Source of the DNA: Parasphingorhabdus sp.
Lineage (GTDB): Bacteria > Pseudomonadota > Alphaproteobacteria > Sphingomonadales > Sphingomonadaceae
Length of the DNA: 64,000 nt
Assembly (NCBI GenBank): GCA_030373505.1
Contig: JAUCYS010000003.1
Span: forward strand, 1-64,000
Direction of reading: 5' to 3'
Shown here: one piece after another, positions 18,491 through 27,988 of the stretch
Position numbering within the stretch: the first letter of the stretch is position 1
How the letters are laid out: each line of letters opens with the position of its first letter
Program-made: the position numbers and the translations under genes
Notes under the pieces: generated by a model
Told to the model about the DNA's origin: nothing
Database searches by the model: none
Seen by the model: only the letters and a program-made list of their open reading frames with translations

Positions 18491-19846
18491 ATGGCCGTTT
18501 CCGATCATGTGGATTTTCCGACATTCATGGAAGGCGTCAAGAAACGCAATCCCGGGCAGCCTGAGTTCGTCCAGGCGGTGCAGGAAGTCGCGATGGATAT
18601 TTTCGACTTCATCCAGGACAAGGAAGCCTATCACACGGCGCAGATCCTGCGCCGGATTGCAGAACCCGACCGGGTGATATCCTTTCGCGTCTGCTGGGAA
18701 GACGACAATCACAATGTCCGGGTCCAGCGCGGCTTCCGGGTGCAGAACAACAATGCGATCGGTCCCTATAAGGGGGGCATCCGTTTCCACCCGAGCGTCA
18801 CCGAAAGCGTGCTGAAATTTCTGGCGTTCGAGCAGACGTTCAAGAATTCGCTGACCGGATTGCCGATGGGTGGCGGCAAGGGCGGGGCGAACTTCAACCC
18901 GAAGGGCAAGTCCGATGCCGAGGTCATGCGCTTCTGCCAGTCGTTCATGACCGAGCTGTATCGCCATATCGGTCCGGATACGGATGTGCCCGCTGGTGAC
19001 ATTGGCGTGGGCGGTCGCGAGATCGGCTATATGTTCGGCCAGTACAAGCGCATCACCAATCGCTGGGAAGGCGTGCTGACCGGCAAGGGGCTGGAATATG
19101 GCGGCTCGCAGATGCGGCCAGAGGCGACCGGTTATGGCGCGGTCTATTTCATGCAAAATATGCTGAAGCACAAGGGCGACTCGATCGAGGGCAAGACCGC
19201 CGTCATTTCCGGCTCCGGCAATGTCGCGACCCATGCCGCCGAGCAGATCACCAAACAGGGCGGCAAGGTGCTGACGCTTTCCGACAGCGGCGGTTTCATT
19301 CACGATCCCGACGGGATCGACCAAGACAAGATCGACTGGGTCAAGCATCACAAGACTCATACGCGGGGCCGGATCAGTGACTATATCGACCATTTCACCG
19401 GCGCATCCTATCATGAGGGCAAGCGCCCCTGGAGCGTGCCCTGCGATCTAGCCTTGCCCTGCGCGACTCAGAACGAGCTGAATGAAGAGGAGGCCAGGGA
19501 ACTGGTGGCCAATGGGGTGATAGCGGTGTCGGAAGGCGCGAACATGCCGACCACGCTGGAGGGCGTGCATGTCTTCCACGATGCGAAGATCATGTATGGC
19601 CCGGGCAAGGCGGCCAATGCCGGCGGCGTGGCCGTATCCGGTCTGGAAATGAGCCAGAATTCGGAACGGATCAGCTGGAACCACGAGCGGCTCGGCGAGA
19701 TGCTGACCGATCTGATGGAAGGCATTCACGACAAATGCGTCGAATATGGCGACCAGGGCGATGGCTATGTCGATTATGTGAAGGGGGCCAATATTGCGGG
19801 CTTCAAAAAGGTGGCGGATGCCATGCTCGCTTATGGCGTCGTCTAG
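18491..19846 (+). CDS. gdhA: NADP-specific glutamate dehydrogenase
   Basis: This hexameric cytoplasmic enzyme of 451 aa interconverts 2-oxoglutarate + ammonium + NADPH and glutamate. The 'LPMGGGKGGANFNPKGKSD' block carries the substrate-binding lysines. A GSGNVATHAAE Rossmann motif near residue 240 and 'GVAVSGLEMSQNS' near 380 are typical of the ~450-residue NADP form. It lies between adk and rpsM, unusual for this ribosomal cluster. Confidence 0.96.
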   Translation: MAVSDHVDFPTFMEGVKKRNPGQPEFVQAVQEVAMDIFDFIQDKEAYHTAQILRRIAEPDRVISFRVCWEDDNHNVRVQRGFRVQNNNAIGPYKGGIRFHPSVTESVLKFLAFEQTFKNSLTGLPMGGGKGGANFNPKGKSDAEVMRFCQSFMTELYRHIGPDTDVPAGDIGVGGREIGYMFGQYKRITNRWEGVLTGKGLEYGGSQMRPEATGYGAVYFMQNMLKHKGDSIEGKTAVISGSGNVATHAAEQITKQGGKVLTLSDSGGFIHDPDGIDQDKIDWVKHHKTHTRGRISDYIDHFTGASYHEGKRPWSVPCDLALPCATQNELNEEEARELVANGVIAVSEGANMPTTLEGVHVFHDAKIMYGPGKAANAGGVAVSGLEMSQNSERISWNHERLGEMLTDLMEGIHDKCVEYGDQGDGYVDYVKGANIAGFKKVADAMLAYGVV

Positions 19847-19895
19847 ATTATAATTATCTTGCGCAAGCCTGTGCCATCGGCCAGATAATCGGTTG

Positions 19896-20375
19896 ATGGC
19901 GCAGGCAAATATCCCCAAGGCGAAGCGGTATCGCCGCAAGCTCAAAGAACCCTGCGAAATAGGCTGGTGCGAGCTGATCGACCTGCCCGCATTCGGCGTT
20001 AAAAATCTGCATGCCAAGGTGGATACCGGCGCTGCCACCTCGTCGCTGCACGCGACGCGGATCAAGCCGTTTAAGAGAGATGGCCAGACATTGGTGCAAT
20101 TCACCATCCCGATGGGAAGCGGTGTGCCCGACTATCATTGCGAAGCGCCGGTTTATGGCCAGCGGCGAATAAAAAGTAGCAATGGTGTCATGGAAACCCG
20201 ATATGTGATAGAGACCGTTATGAAACTGGGACCGCTTGAATGGGTAGGTCACATGACGCTCGCCAACAGGCAGTCAATGATATTTCCGGTCCTGATAGGT
20301 CGCCGGGCGTTGAAACGGGGCTTTCTCGTCAACAGCGCCAAGCGGTGGATGCTGGGGCGGCACCAAGAAAGATAA
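19896..20375 (+). CDS. RimB-like ATP-dependent zinc protease (DUF785/PF05618)
   Basis: Length 159 aa, beginning at ATG 19896 (the TTG at 19893 is less likely). 'KVDTGAATSSLHA' has the D-T-G-A retropepsin-like motif typical of this family, with 'RRIKSSNG' and 'FPVLIGRRALKRGFLVN' further on. In Pseudomonas, RimB trims glutamate tails added by RimK to ribosomal protein S6. It ends 3 bp before rimK, so the two probably form one unit. Confidence 0.85.
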   Translation: MAQANIPKAKRYRRKLKEPCEIGWCELIDLPAFGVKNLHAKVDTGAATSSLHATRIKPFKRDGQTLVQFTIPMGSGVPDYHCEAPVYGQRRIKSSNGVMETRYVIETVMKLGPLEWVGHMTLANRQSMIFPVLIGRRALKRGFLVNSAKRWMLGRHQER

Positions 20376-20378
20376 TTT

Positions 20379-21284
20379 ATGAAAATCGCCATGCTTGCCC
20401 GCAACCCCAATCTCTATTCGCACAAGCGTCTGGTTGAGGCGGCAGAAGACCGGGGGCACACGCTCGACATTCTCAATACCACTCGCTGTACGGTGAATAT
20501 CGCCAGCCACCGGCCGACGATTACCTATAATGGCAATACGCTGGAGGGTTATGACGCGGTTATCCCGCGGATCGGCGCGTCGATCACCAATTATGGCGCG
20601 GCGGTGCTGCGGCAGTTTGAAATGGCCGGCGTCTGGCCGCTCAACGAAAGCGTCGCCATTGGCCGCAGCCGCGACAAGCTGCGCTCGATGCAGATATTCG
20701 CCAAATATGGTCTGGGCCTGCCGCTGACCGCCTATGCCAATGATCCCAAACAGGCGGAAGAGATTATAAAGGCCGTCAATGGTCCGCCGGTGGTCATCAA
20801 GCTGCTGGAAGGCACCCAGGGCATCGGGGTCGTTCTCGCCGAGACCATGTCGAGCGCCAAGTCGGTGATCGAGGCGTTTCGCGGCGCCAATGTGAATATT
20901 CTGGTCCAGGAGTTCATCAAGGAAGCCGGCGGTACGGATATTCGCGCGCTGGTCGTGGGCGGCAAGGTGGTTGCCGCAATGAAGCGGACCGGTGCGGCAG
21001 ACGACTTCCGCTCCAACCTGCATCGCGGCGGCAGCGCCCAGATCGTCAAGATCACGCCCGAAGAGCGTTCCACCGCCCTGCGTGCGGCCAAGCATATGGG
21101 CCTCAATGTATGCGGCGTCGACATGCTGCGCTCCAATCACGGTCCGGTGATCATGGAAGTGAACAGCTCGCCCGGTCTTGAAGGCATTGAAAATGCCACC
21201 GGCAAGGATGTCGCGGGCCTGATTATCGAATTTATCGAGAAAAACGCCAAGCCCGGGAAGACCAAGACGCGGGGCAAGGGTTAA
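20379..21284 (+). CDS. rimK: RimK family alpha-L-glutamate ligase (ribosomal protein S6 modification)
   Basis: RimK, 301 aa, an ATP-grasp ligase that adds glutamates to the C-terminus of S6. It shows '[24 protein letters not shown]', the lysine of '[14 protein letters not shown]' (Gly-rich ATP loop), '[20 protein letters not shown]' and '[15 protein letters not shown]' metal-binding end. Immediately after the RimB-like gene. A short basic tail ends the protein. Confidence 0.93.
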   Translation: MKIAMLARNPNLYSHKRLVEAAEDRGHTLDILNTTRCTVNIASHRPTITYNGNTLEGYDAVIPRIGASITNYGAAVLRQFEMAGVWPLNESVAIGRSRDKLRSMQIFAKYGLGLPLTAYANDPKQAEEIIKAVNGPPVVIKLLEGTQGIGVVLAETMSSAKSVIEAFRGANVNILVQEFIKEAGGTDIRALVVGGKVVAAMKRTGAADDFRSNLHRGGSAQIVKITPEERSTALRAAKHMGLNVCGVDMLRSNHGPVIMEVNSSPGLEGIENATGKDVAGLIIEFIEKNAKPGKTKTRGKG

Positions 21285-21431
21285 AGACCCGGGCTGAACG
21301 GTCGGGTTGCCAAGGCACCGGACAAAGAAACCGGAAAACCTGCTGCGCTCTCTGGAGTGCGGTTTGCGGCGCCGCTACCGTTTGGACAGGGCAGGGAGAA
21401 GGGGTAAGGGCCTGTTTCCTGCTGCCGATCC

Positions 21432-22484
21432 TCAGATCACCTCATCTTCGTCGAGCAGCTGGTTGCCGGTAATCGCATCCTCGATCTGCTCCAGCCGCTC
21501 GCTGACCGTATCGAATATGCTGACCTCGGCGATGTGGAGCAGCGCGTCCCCCTGATTGACGACCGGCAGGTTGCTGTGGCCGATCACGATGCCATCGATC
21601 GGGGACAGGATCGCTTCTTCGCCATCGCCGAAAATATCGCTGATATAGGCCACCGGGTCGCCCACGTGGACCTTGGTTCCGGACGGCGATACCAGCCGGC
21701 AGATGCCGCCCCGGGTTGAGCGCAACCAGAGCGTACGCGTCGCCTGGGCTGGCGGCGTGCCGCGCTGGCTCCACCGCTTGGTTTCGATCATCTCCAGTTT
21801 CTTGAGCACGCGCAGGATACCGTTGACTCCGGTCAGCACCGAAAATTCGTCAAAGCGCAGCGCTTCTCCGGCTTCCAGCAGCAGCATGTCGACCCCCGCC
21901 TCCCGGGCCAGCGCGCGCAGCGAGCCGGGGCGGAGATCCGCCTCGATGATCACCGGCGGGCCGAAATCCATGGCCAGATCCTTGAGCATGGGATTGCCCG
22001 AAGCGATGCGAATCTGCGGCAGATTATAGCGATGCAGTGCAGCGCTGTGGATGTCGATGCCCAGGGAGCAATGATCGATAATCTCCGTGGAAAAGATATG
22101 GGCAAGCTGCGAGGCCAGCGAACCCTTCTCCGTTCCCGGAAAGGACCGGTTGAGATCGCGGCGGTCAGGCAGATAGCGGCTGTGAGTGATGAACCCGTAC
22201 ATATTGACCACCGGCACGAATATCACGGTTCCCGCCATGCGGCTCGGGTGGAGCTTCTTCATCACCCGGCGGATGATCTCGGTCCCGATGATTTCATCGC
22301 CATGGATTGCCGCACTGACAAAAATCGTTGGTCCGGCGCGCTTGCCGTGGAATACCCGCACGACCATATTGGCCTGCATGCCGGCGGACAGATCGCTGAT
22401 CGGGATGGCAATATCGCCGATTTTGCCCGGCGCCACCATATGCCCGGCAATTTCGAACAGATCGTTTTTGTTTCTATTGGTCAT
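21432..22484 (-). CDS. Succinylglutamate desuccinylase/aspartoacylase-family deacylase
   Basis: A predicted zinc carboxypeptidase-fold deacylase of 350 aa (AstE/AspA type). 'IFVSAAIHGDEIIGTEIIRR' supplies the His and Glu zinc ligands; 'DLNRSFPG' and 'IDIHSAALHRYNLPQI' the substrate arginine and third His. A C-terminal biotinyl-lipoyl-like beta domain is seen near residues 260-330. Two tandem ATGs start it (22487, 22484); the second has better spacing from a G-rich SD. It converges on rimK, and such deacylases are often found next to RimK/RimB pairs. Confidence 0.82.
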   Translation of the reverse strand: MTNRNKNDLFEIAGHMVAPGKIGDIAIPISDLSAGMQANMVVRVFHGKRAGPTIFVSAAIHGDEIIGTEIIRRVMKKLHPSRMAGTVIFVPVVNMYGFITHSRYLPDRRDLNRSFPGTEKGSLASQLAHIFSTEIIDHCSLGIDIHSAALHRYNLPQIRIASGNPMLKDLAMDFGPPVIIEADLRPGSLRALAREAGVDMLLLEAGEALRFDEFSVLTGVNGILRVLKKLEMIETKRWSQRGTPPAQATRTLWLRSTRGGICRLVSPSGTKVHVGDPVAYISDIFGDGEEAILSPIDGIVIGHSNLPVVNQGDALLHIAEVSIFDTVSERLEQIEDAITGNQLLDEDEVI

Positions 22485-22741
22485 CATGGCCCCCCGGAAT
22501 GGACGGAAACTATGGCGCGGGATGATTGCCGACCGCAAGGCAAATCAGAAGAATCCGGGCTTTTGAAACACGCTGACGCGCAATGCCGACCGCAAGGGCG
22601 CCGCGATCAACCGCAAGCGGGCAGGGGGCAAAAGGCAAATCACCGGTCCTGCCAAGGAGATCAGGTGGCAAAAGGGGGTTTGCACGGACTCTCGTCCTCC
22701 GGTATAGCCGGTTACAGCAGCAAAGCCGCATTCTTCCGCGC

Positions 22742-22770
22742 TTGACACGCTGGTCAACTCTCCCTAAATA
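22742..22770 (+). promoter_or_regulatory. Near-consensus promoter for rpsM-rpsK-rpoA-rplQ
   Basis: TTGACA (22742-22747), exactly 17 nt, TAAATA (22765-22770). The -35 overlaps an inverted pair TTGAC/GTCAA (22742-22757). A start near 22777 gives a ~135-nt leader before the TTG start of rpsM. This is the best sigma-70-type promoter in the window. The rest of the 426-bp gap from 22485 shows no gene. Confidence 0.8.
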
Positions 22771-22910
22771 ACAGCCATTCGAAACCGTTTTGAACCGGCA
22801 ACACCCTTCGTGGTGCGCGCTGGTTTTGTGCGTTTTGAGTAATGTTTTTAACGACTTGGCTATGAGATAGGTGCCGGCGAATCGGTCCCTGTGGAGCATG
22901 GAGAAAAATA

Positions 22911-23279
22911 TTGGCACGTATTGCTGGGGTAAATATCCCAACCAACAAACGCGTAATCATCGCGCTTACCTACATTCACGGTATCGGACGCACCAGAGCG
23001 GCTGAAATTGTCGAAAAATTGAAGATTGATCCGGCCCGCCGGGTTCAGGATCTGACGGATCAGGAAGTTTTGCACATTCGTGAAACCATTGATGCCGAGC
23101 ATACGGTTGAAGGCGATTTGCGGCGTGAAGTTGCAATGAACATCAAGCGTCTGATGGATCTGGCCTGCTATCGCGGCCTGCGTCACCGTAAAGGTCTTCC
23201 TGTTCGCGGACAGCGTACGCATACCAATGCGCGCACCCGCAAAGGCAAGCCCAAGGCGATTGCTGGCAAAAAGAAATAA
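22911..23279 (+). CDS. rpsM: 30S ribosomal protein S13 (TTG start)
   Basis: S13, 122 aa, contacts P-site tRNA and bridges to 50[21 protein letters not shown] and '[26 protein letters not shown]'-type end are diagnostic. The start is TTG at 22911, with GGAG at 22900-22903; there is no in-frame ATG close by. First gene of the alpha operon. Confidence 0.96.
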   Translation: MARIAGVNIPTNKRVIIALTYIHGIGRTRAAEIVEKLKIDPARRVQDLTDQEVLHIRETIDAEHTVEGDLRREVAMNIKRLMDLACYRGLRHRKGLPVRGQRTHTNARTRKGKPKAIAGKKK

Positions 23280-23329
23280 GACTTGTCTTTGGACAAGTAT
23301 CTTCAAGATATTAGGTAGGAATTGATCAC

Positions 23330-23719
23330 ATGGCACGCGAACCGCAGCGCATAAAGAAAAGCGCGCGCAAGAATATTTCGGCAGGCGTAGCGCACGTCAA
23401 CGCCACTTTTAACAATACGATGGTCACCATCACCGATGCCCAGGGCAATGCGATAAGCTGGTCCTCGGCAGGCATGATGGGCTTCAAGGGCTCTCGTAAA
23501 TCCACGCCTTATGCAGCTCAGGTTGCAGCGGAAGACGCGGGCAAGAAAGCGGCTGACCATGGTGTGCGGACTTTGGAAGTCGAAGTGAAAGGTCCCGGTT
23601 CCGGTCGTGAATCCGCTCTTCGGGCGCTTCAGGCTGTTGGTTTCACGATCACCTCGATCCGTGACGTCACACCGATCCCGCATAACGGTGTTCGCCCATC
23701 GAAAAGGCGCCGCGTCTAA
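23330..23719 (+). CDS. rpsK: 30S ribosomal protein S11
   Basis: S11, 129 aa, on the 30S platform. '[18 protein letters not shown]', '[17 protein letters not shown]' and '[17 protein letters not shown]' at the end are diagnostic. It lies 50 bp after rpsM and 105 bp before rpoA. Confidence 0.97.
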   Translation: MAREPQRIKKSARKNISAGVAHVNATFNNTMVTITDAQGNAISWSSAGMMGFKGSRKSTPYAAQVAAEDAGKKAADHGVRTLEVEVKGPGSGRESALRALQAVGFTITSIRDVTPIPHNGVRPSKRRRV

Positions 23720-23824
23720 AACCGCTTGAGTTTCGGGGACGGCCGCTTGGCCGGTTTCCACATTTTTAAAATTCAGAGCGGTTCCGACGTCCACAGCCGC
23801 TCTTTGAACCACTAGGGGAAGTCC

Positions 23825-24883
23825 ATGACTGTCAACATGAAGAACTGGCAAGAACTGAAGAAGCCCAACGTCCTCGACATCAAGCCCGGCGGTGACCCAA
23901 AGCGCAAGGCGACCTTTATCGCCGAGCCTCTGGAGCGCGGTTTTGGTCTGACCATGGGTAACGCGCTGCGCCGCGTGCTTCTGTCCTCGCTTCAGGGCGC
24001 GGCAGTTACCTCAATCAAGATCGAAAATGCCCTGCACGAATTTTCGTCGCTGCCAGGCGTTCGCGAAGATGTGACAGACATTGTTCTGAACATCAAGCAG
24101 ATCGCACTGAAAATGGAAAGCGAAGATGCCAAGCGTCTGCAGCTGTCCGCAACCGGCCCTGGAGAAGTCAAGGCTGGCGATATTGCCGTATCCGGCGACA
24201 TCGAAATCATGAACCCTGATCTGGTGATCTGCCATCTCGACGAAGGCGCGTCGCTGAACATGGAACTGACCGTCAATGTCGGCAAGGGCTATGTACCGGC
24301 TGTCGCAAACCGTCCGGCCGATGCGCCGATCGGCCTGATCCCTGTCGACTCGCTCTATTCGCCGGTCCGTCAGGTTTCCTACAAGGTCGACAATGCCCGC
24401 GTTGGTCAGGAACTGGACTTTGACAAGCTGAACCTCACCATCGAAACCGACGGTACGGTCACCCCTGAAGATGCCATCGCTTATGCGGCGCGCATCCTGC
24501 AGGACCAGCTGCAGCTGTTCGTGCATTTCGAAGAAGCGCTGGAACAGGTTTCCTCGCCGATCGGCATGGCCGCCCAGCAGAGCCAGGCAGAAAGCGATGC
24601 CAACCAGCTCAACCGCTATCTGCTCAAGAAGGTCGACGAACTGGAACTCAGCGTTCGCTCCGCCAACTGCCTCAAGAACGACAATATCATCTATATTGGC
24701 GATCTCGTGCAGAAGACCGAAGCCGAAATGCTGCGTACCCCGAACTTTGGCCGCAAGTCGCTGAACGAAATCAAGGAAGTGCTGTCCAGCATGGGTCTGC
24801 GTCTCGGCATGGACATCCCCGGATGGCCGCCTGAAAATATCGAAGAAATGGCCAAGAAGCTCGAGCAAGAGCTGCTCGGTTAA
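23825..24883 (+). CDS. rpoA: RNA polymerase subunit alpha
   Basis: Alpha subunit of 352 aa: N-terminal dimerisation domain ('[21 protein letters not shown]'), linker, and C-terminal domain with helix-hairpin-helix '[17 protein letters not shown]' and '[15 protein letters not shown]' that binds UP elements and activators. Length is normal. Confidence 0.98.
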   Translation: MTVNMKNWQELKKPNVLDIKPGGDPKRKATFIAEPLERGFGLTMGNALRRVLLSSLQGAAVTSIKIENALHEFSSLPGVREDVTDIVLNIKQIALKMESEDAKRLQLSATGPGEVKAGDIAVSGDIEIMNPDLVICHLDEGASLNMELTVNVGKGYVPAVANRPADAPIGLIPVDSLYSPVRQVSYKVDNARVGQELDFDKLNLTIETDGTVTPEDAIAYAARILQDQLQLFVHFEEALEQVSSPIGMAAQQSQAESDANQLNRYLLKKVDELELSVRSANCLKNDNIIYIGDLVQKTEAEMLRTPNFGRKSLNEIKEVLSSMGLRLGMDIPGWPPENIEEMAKKLEQELLG

Positions 24884-24891
24884 TTGATCTA

Positions 24892-24963
24892 CCGTTGGTG
24901 GTGAGCTTGTCGAACCACGTTTCTCTGATGAGAAGCGCCTTTCGACAGGCTTAAAACCAACGG
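24892..24963. repeat. GAGCYTGTCGAA-type inverted intergenic repeat, copy 1
   Basis: CCGTTGGT (24892-24899) and ACCAACGG (24956-24963) are perfect inverted ends. Inside, GAGCTTGTCGAA (24903-24914) faces TTTCGACAGGCTT (24940-24952). The same GAGCCTGTCGAA motif recurs in an inverted pair after katG. It lies between rpoA and rplQ, interrupting the alpha operon. Confidence 0.75.
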
Positions 24964-25043
24964 ACTACGGGTGATGGGTTGCCCCTTAAGTCAACCTGCT
25001 GCTGGGTACCTCATACGGCCCTTTAACGAACGAAGGAAATACC

Positions 25044-25466
25044 ATGCGTCATAGAATGAAGGGCCGCCGGATGCAGCGGACCGGTGCTCACCGTCAGGCT
25101 CTGCTGAAGAACCTCGCCGCGGCACTGATCAAGCACGAACAGATCCTGACCACTGTTCCAAAAGCCAAGGAATTGCGCCCCGTCGTCGAAAAGCTGATCA
25201 CGCTCGGCAAACGCGGTGGCCTGTCCAACCGCCGGATCGCGCATTCGCGTCTGATGGACGAAACCCAGGAAAAGAAATTGTTCGAAGTCCTGGCCGATCG
25301 CTATGCAGAGCGCAGCGGCGGTTATACCCGCATCATTCGCGCCGGTTTCCGTGCCTCCGATGCCGCCCCGATGGCGATCATCGAGCTGGTTGACCGCGAC
25401 GTGGACGCCAAGGGTCAGGACAGCGGTCCGGACCAGAATGCCCAGGATGAATACGAAGACGCCTAA
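25044..25466 (+). CDS. rplQ: 50S ribosomal protein L17
   Basis: L17, 140 aa, starts [20 protein letters not shown], with '[20 protein letters not shown]' and 'AIIELVDRD'. An acidic tail of ~20 residues follows. It is last in the alpha operon, 160 bp after rpoA (repeat between), and followed by a terminator. Confidence 0.97.
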   Translation: MRHRMKGRRMQRTGAHRQALLKNLAAALIKHEQILTTVPKAKELRPVVEKLITLGKRGGLSNRRIAHSRLMDETQEKKLFEVLADRYAERSGGYTRIIRAGFRASDAAPMAIIELVDRDVDAKGQDSGPDQNAQDEYEDA

Positions 25467-25500
25467 GTCTTTCATCCTGTAGACAGTTTCAATTGATATG

Positions 25501-25540
25501 AGAGACCGTGAGCGATAAGCTTGCGGTCTCTTTTCTTTTG
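25501..25540 (+). terminator. Intrinsic terminator after rplQ
   Basis: GAGACCG (25502-25508) pairs with CGGTCTC (25524-25530), extended inward by wobble and GC pairs to a GATAA loop, and followed by TTTTCTTTT. It ends the alpha operon 12 bp before the SD of the next gene. Confidence 0.8.
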
Positions 25541-25552
25541 TCCGGAGTGAAT

Positions 25553-27697
25553 ATGCGCAGCCTGACCCTTTTGACGCTCGCCATGGGATTGGCCACCACT
25601 GCGCCTGCACTTGCGGCGCAGTCCGAAAACAAGGAAAATGTCCTGACCTATCCGGAAGCCAGAACCGTTGATGTCGTCGAGGAGCAGTTCGGCGAATATA
25701 TTGCCGATCCCTATCGCTGGCTCGAAAATGACGTGCGCGAGGATCCCGAAGTGGCGGAGTGGGTGAAGGCTGAGAATGCCGTGACCGACGCCTATCTGGA
25801 AAAACTGCCGGGCCGCAAAGTCCTGGCCGAGTCGATGACGGAATTGTTTGATTTCGACGATCTCGGCAATCCGGATGAAGCGGGCGGAAAATATTTCTAC
25901 GAACGCAAGAGCGGCGGCCAGAATCAGGCGGTGCTCTATGTCCGTGATGGCGCGGATGGTGAAGAGCGGATGCTGATCGATCCAGCGACATGGTCGAAAG
26001 ACGGCGCCACGGCGCTGGCTGGCTGGAAGCCCTCTGCTGATGGCAGCCTGCTGGCCTATGCGGTTCAGGATGGCGGTTCCGACTGGCGCACGCTGAAGGT
26101 GCTTGATGTGGCAACGGGCGAGGTCAAGGAAGACACGGTGGAATGGGCCAAGTTCACGGATCTGGCCTGGATGCCGAACAATATCGGCTTTCTCTATTCC
26201 CGCTTTCCGAAGCCGGAAGAGGGCGCTGCGTTCCAGTCCCTCAACGCCAACCATGCCGTCTATCTGCACGTCATGGGCTCGGAACAGGCGAAGGACACGA
26301 AAGTATATGCGACGCCGGATCAGCCGGAGCTCAACCACTCCGCCCAGCTGACCTCGGACAAGGAATGGGTGGTGATCACCTCTTCCTCCGGCACCGACGA
26401 GCGCTATGAAATCACGCTGATCAAGGTGGATGCGCCACAGCTCCAAACGCGCAAGCTGGTCAGCGGGTTTGAAAATGACTGGCGGCTGATCGATGGCGTT
26501 GGCGATACGCTCTATTTCGTGACCAACAAGGACGCGCCGCGGATGCGGGTGGTGAAGACCGACGTGAGCGCGGCGGAACCGGAATTCACCGAGGTGGTTC
26601 CGCAGAGCGATGCGGTTCTCGGCGGGGCGATGATTGTCGGGGATCATTTGGTGATCAGCTATCTGGTCGATGCCAAAAGCCAGCTCTCCGTGTTCGATCT
26701 TGACGGCAAGGCGCTTGGCACGCTCGATCTGCCCGGACCGGGGCAGGTCGGTAGTCTCAGCGGTTCGATGAAGAGCGACGAGGGCTTTTTCACTTTTCAG
26801 AGCTTCAACCGGCCGACGACGGTGTTCCGCTATGACGGAAAAGCGGCACCAACGATCTGGGCCAAACCGGCACTGCCGTTCGACCCCGACACGGTCGAAG
26901 TGACCCAGCGCTTTTACAAGAGCAAGGACGGCACGAAAATCCCGATGTTCCTGGTGCATATGAAAGGCCAGGATCTCTCGAAAGGCGCACCGACCATGCT
27001 CTACGGCTATGGCGGTTTCAACATCTCGGTGCTGCCGCAATATAAGCCGGCCTGGATGGCGTGGATCAAGGCGGGCGGTGTCTTTGCCTCGGCCAATCTG
27101 CGCGGCGGCGGGGAATATGGCAAGGAATGGCATGATGCCGGCCGGCTGCAGAACAAGCAGAATGTCTTCGATGATTTCATCGCCGCCGGCGAATATCTGA
27201 TCGGCGAGGGCATCACCCCGAAAGACGGTCTGGCGATCGAGGGCCGGTCCAATGGCGGATTGCTGATCGGTGCCGTGATGAACCAGCGACCCGATCTGTT
27301 CACCGCCGGCCATGCTGCGGTCGGGGTGATGGACATGCTCCGCTTCAACCGCTTCACCGCCGGACGCTACTGGGTCGATGATTATGGCTATCCGGACAAG
27401 GAGCCGGATTTCAAAACCTTGCTCGCCTATTCGCCCTATCATAATCTCAAGGGCGGGGTCGATTATCCGGCCCTGATCGTCTCCACCGCCGATACCGATG
27501 ACCGGGTGGTGCCGGGCCACAGCTTCAAATATGTCGCGCGGCTGCAGGCGCTGGATACCGGCGATGCGCCGCATCTGATCCGGATCGAGACGCGGGCCGG
27601 CCATGGCAGCGGCAAGCCGACCGACAAGCTGATCGAGGAATATTCGGACATCTACGCCTTTCTGGCGGATGCGACGGGACTAGAGCTGGAAAAATAA
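25553..27697 (+). CDS. Secreted prolyl oligopeptidase family serine peptidase (S9A)
   Basis: Length 714 aa from ATG 25553 (SD GGAG at 25543-25546). Signal peptide at residues 1-22, beta-propeller in the middle, alpha/beta hydrolase domain at the end. Catalytic Ser566 is in EGRSNGGLL, Asp in 'STADTDDRVVPGHSF' and His in 'RAGHGSGKPTDK'. It cleaves short peptides after proline; with the signal peptide it should act in the periplasm. A start 45 bases upstream would bury the signal peptide. Confidence 0.93.
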   Translation: MRSLTLLTLAMGLATTAPALAAQSENKENVLTYPEARTVDVVEEQFGEYIADPYRWLENDVREDPEVAEWVKAENAVTDAYLEKLPGRKVLAESMTELFDFDDLGNPDEAGGKYFYERKSGGQNQAVLYVRDGADGEERMLIDPATWSKDGATALAGWKPSADGSLLAYAVQDGGSDWRTLKVLDVATGEVKEDTVEWAKFTDLAWMPNNIGFLYSRFPKPEEGAAFQSLNANHAVYLHVMGSEQAKDTKVYATPDQPELNHSAQLTSDKEWVVITSSSGTDERYEITLIKVDAPQLQTRKLVSGFENDWRLIDGVGDTLYFVTNKDAPRMRVVKTDVSAAEPEFTEVVPQSDAVLGGAMIVGDHLVISYLVDAKSQLSVFDLDGKALGTLDLPGPGQVGSLSGSMKSDEGFFTFQSFNRPTTVFRYDGKAAPTIWAKPALPFDPDTVEVTQRFYKSKDGTKIPMFLVHMKGQDLSKGAPTMLYGYGGFNISVLPQYKPAWMAWIKAGGVFASANLRGGGEYGKEWHDAGRLQNKQNVFDDFIAAGEYLIGEGITPKDGLAIEGRSNGGLLIGAVMNQRPDLFTAGHAAVGVMDMLRFNRFTAGRYWVDDYGYPDKEPDFKTLLAYSPYHNLKGGVDYPALIVSTADTDDRVVPGHSFKYVARLQALDTGDAPHLIRIETRAGHGSGKPTDKLIEEYSDIYAFLADATGLELEK

Positions 27698-27988
27698 TCT
27701 GCGATCAGTGGCTTCGATATCCAGGAGATTGATCTGAGCTATCGGGTCAGTGGAAGGTAACGCCGACGAAAGAATGGATATTATCAAACAAGTGGCCCAA
27801 GTCAGGCATTTGGTAATTGGTCGGCGGTTTCACGTCTGAAGTTGGGTGGTTTGCGGACGCTCAAGACACACTATTCAAACATCAGCTACTGGGCCTTGAG
27901 CGGACTATCCGCTTCTGGCCAATCTCTCGCCAGAATGGACAGCCGCGAACCGGGCGGAACTTAAGCCAATGCAAGGCGTTACCTGCAC
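27698..27988. other. Intergenic stretch, no gene seen
   Basis: 291 bp. A frame open from 27817 runs into the next gene's frame-shifted sequence but lacks an SD and any recognisable residues. No terminator or strong promoter was found. Confidence 0.5.
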
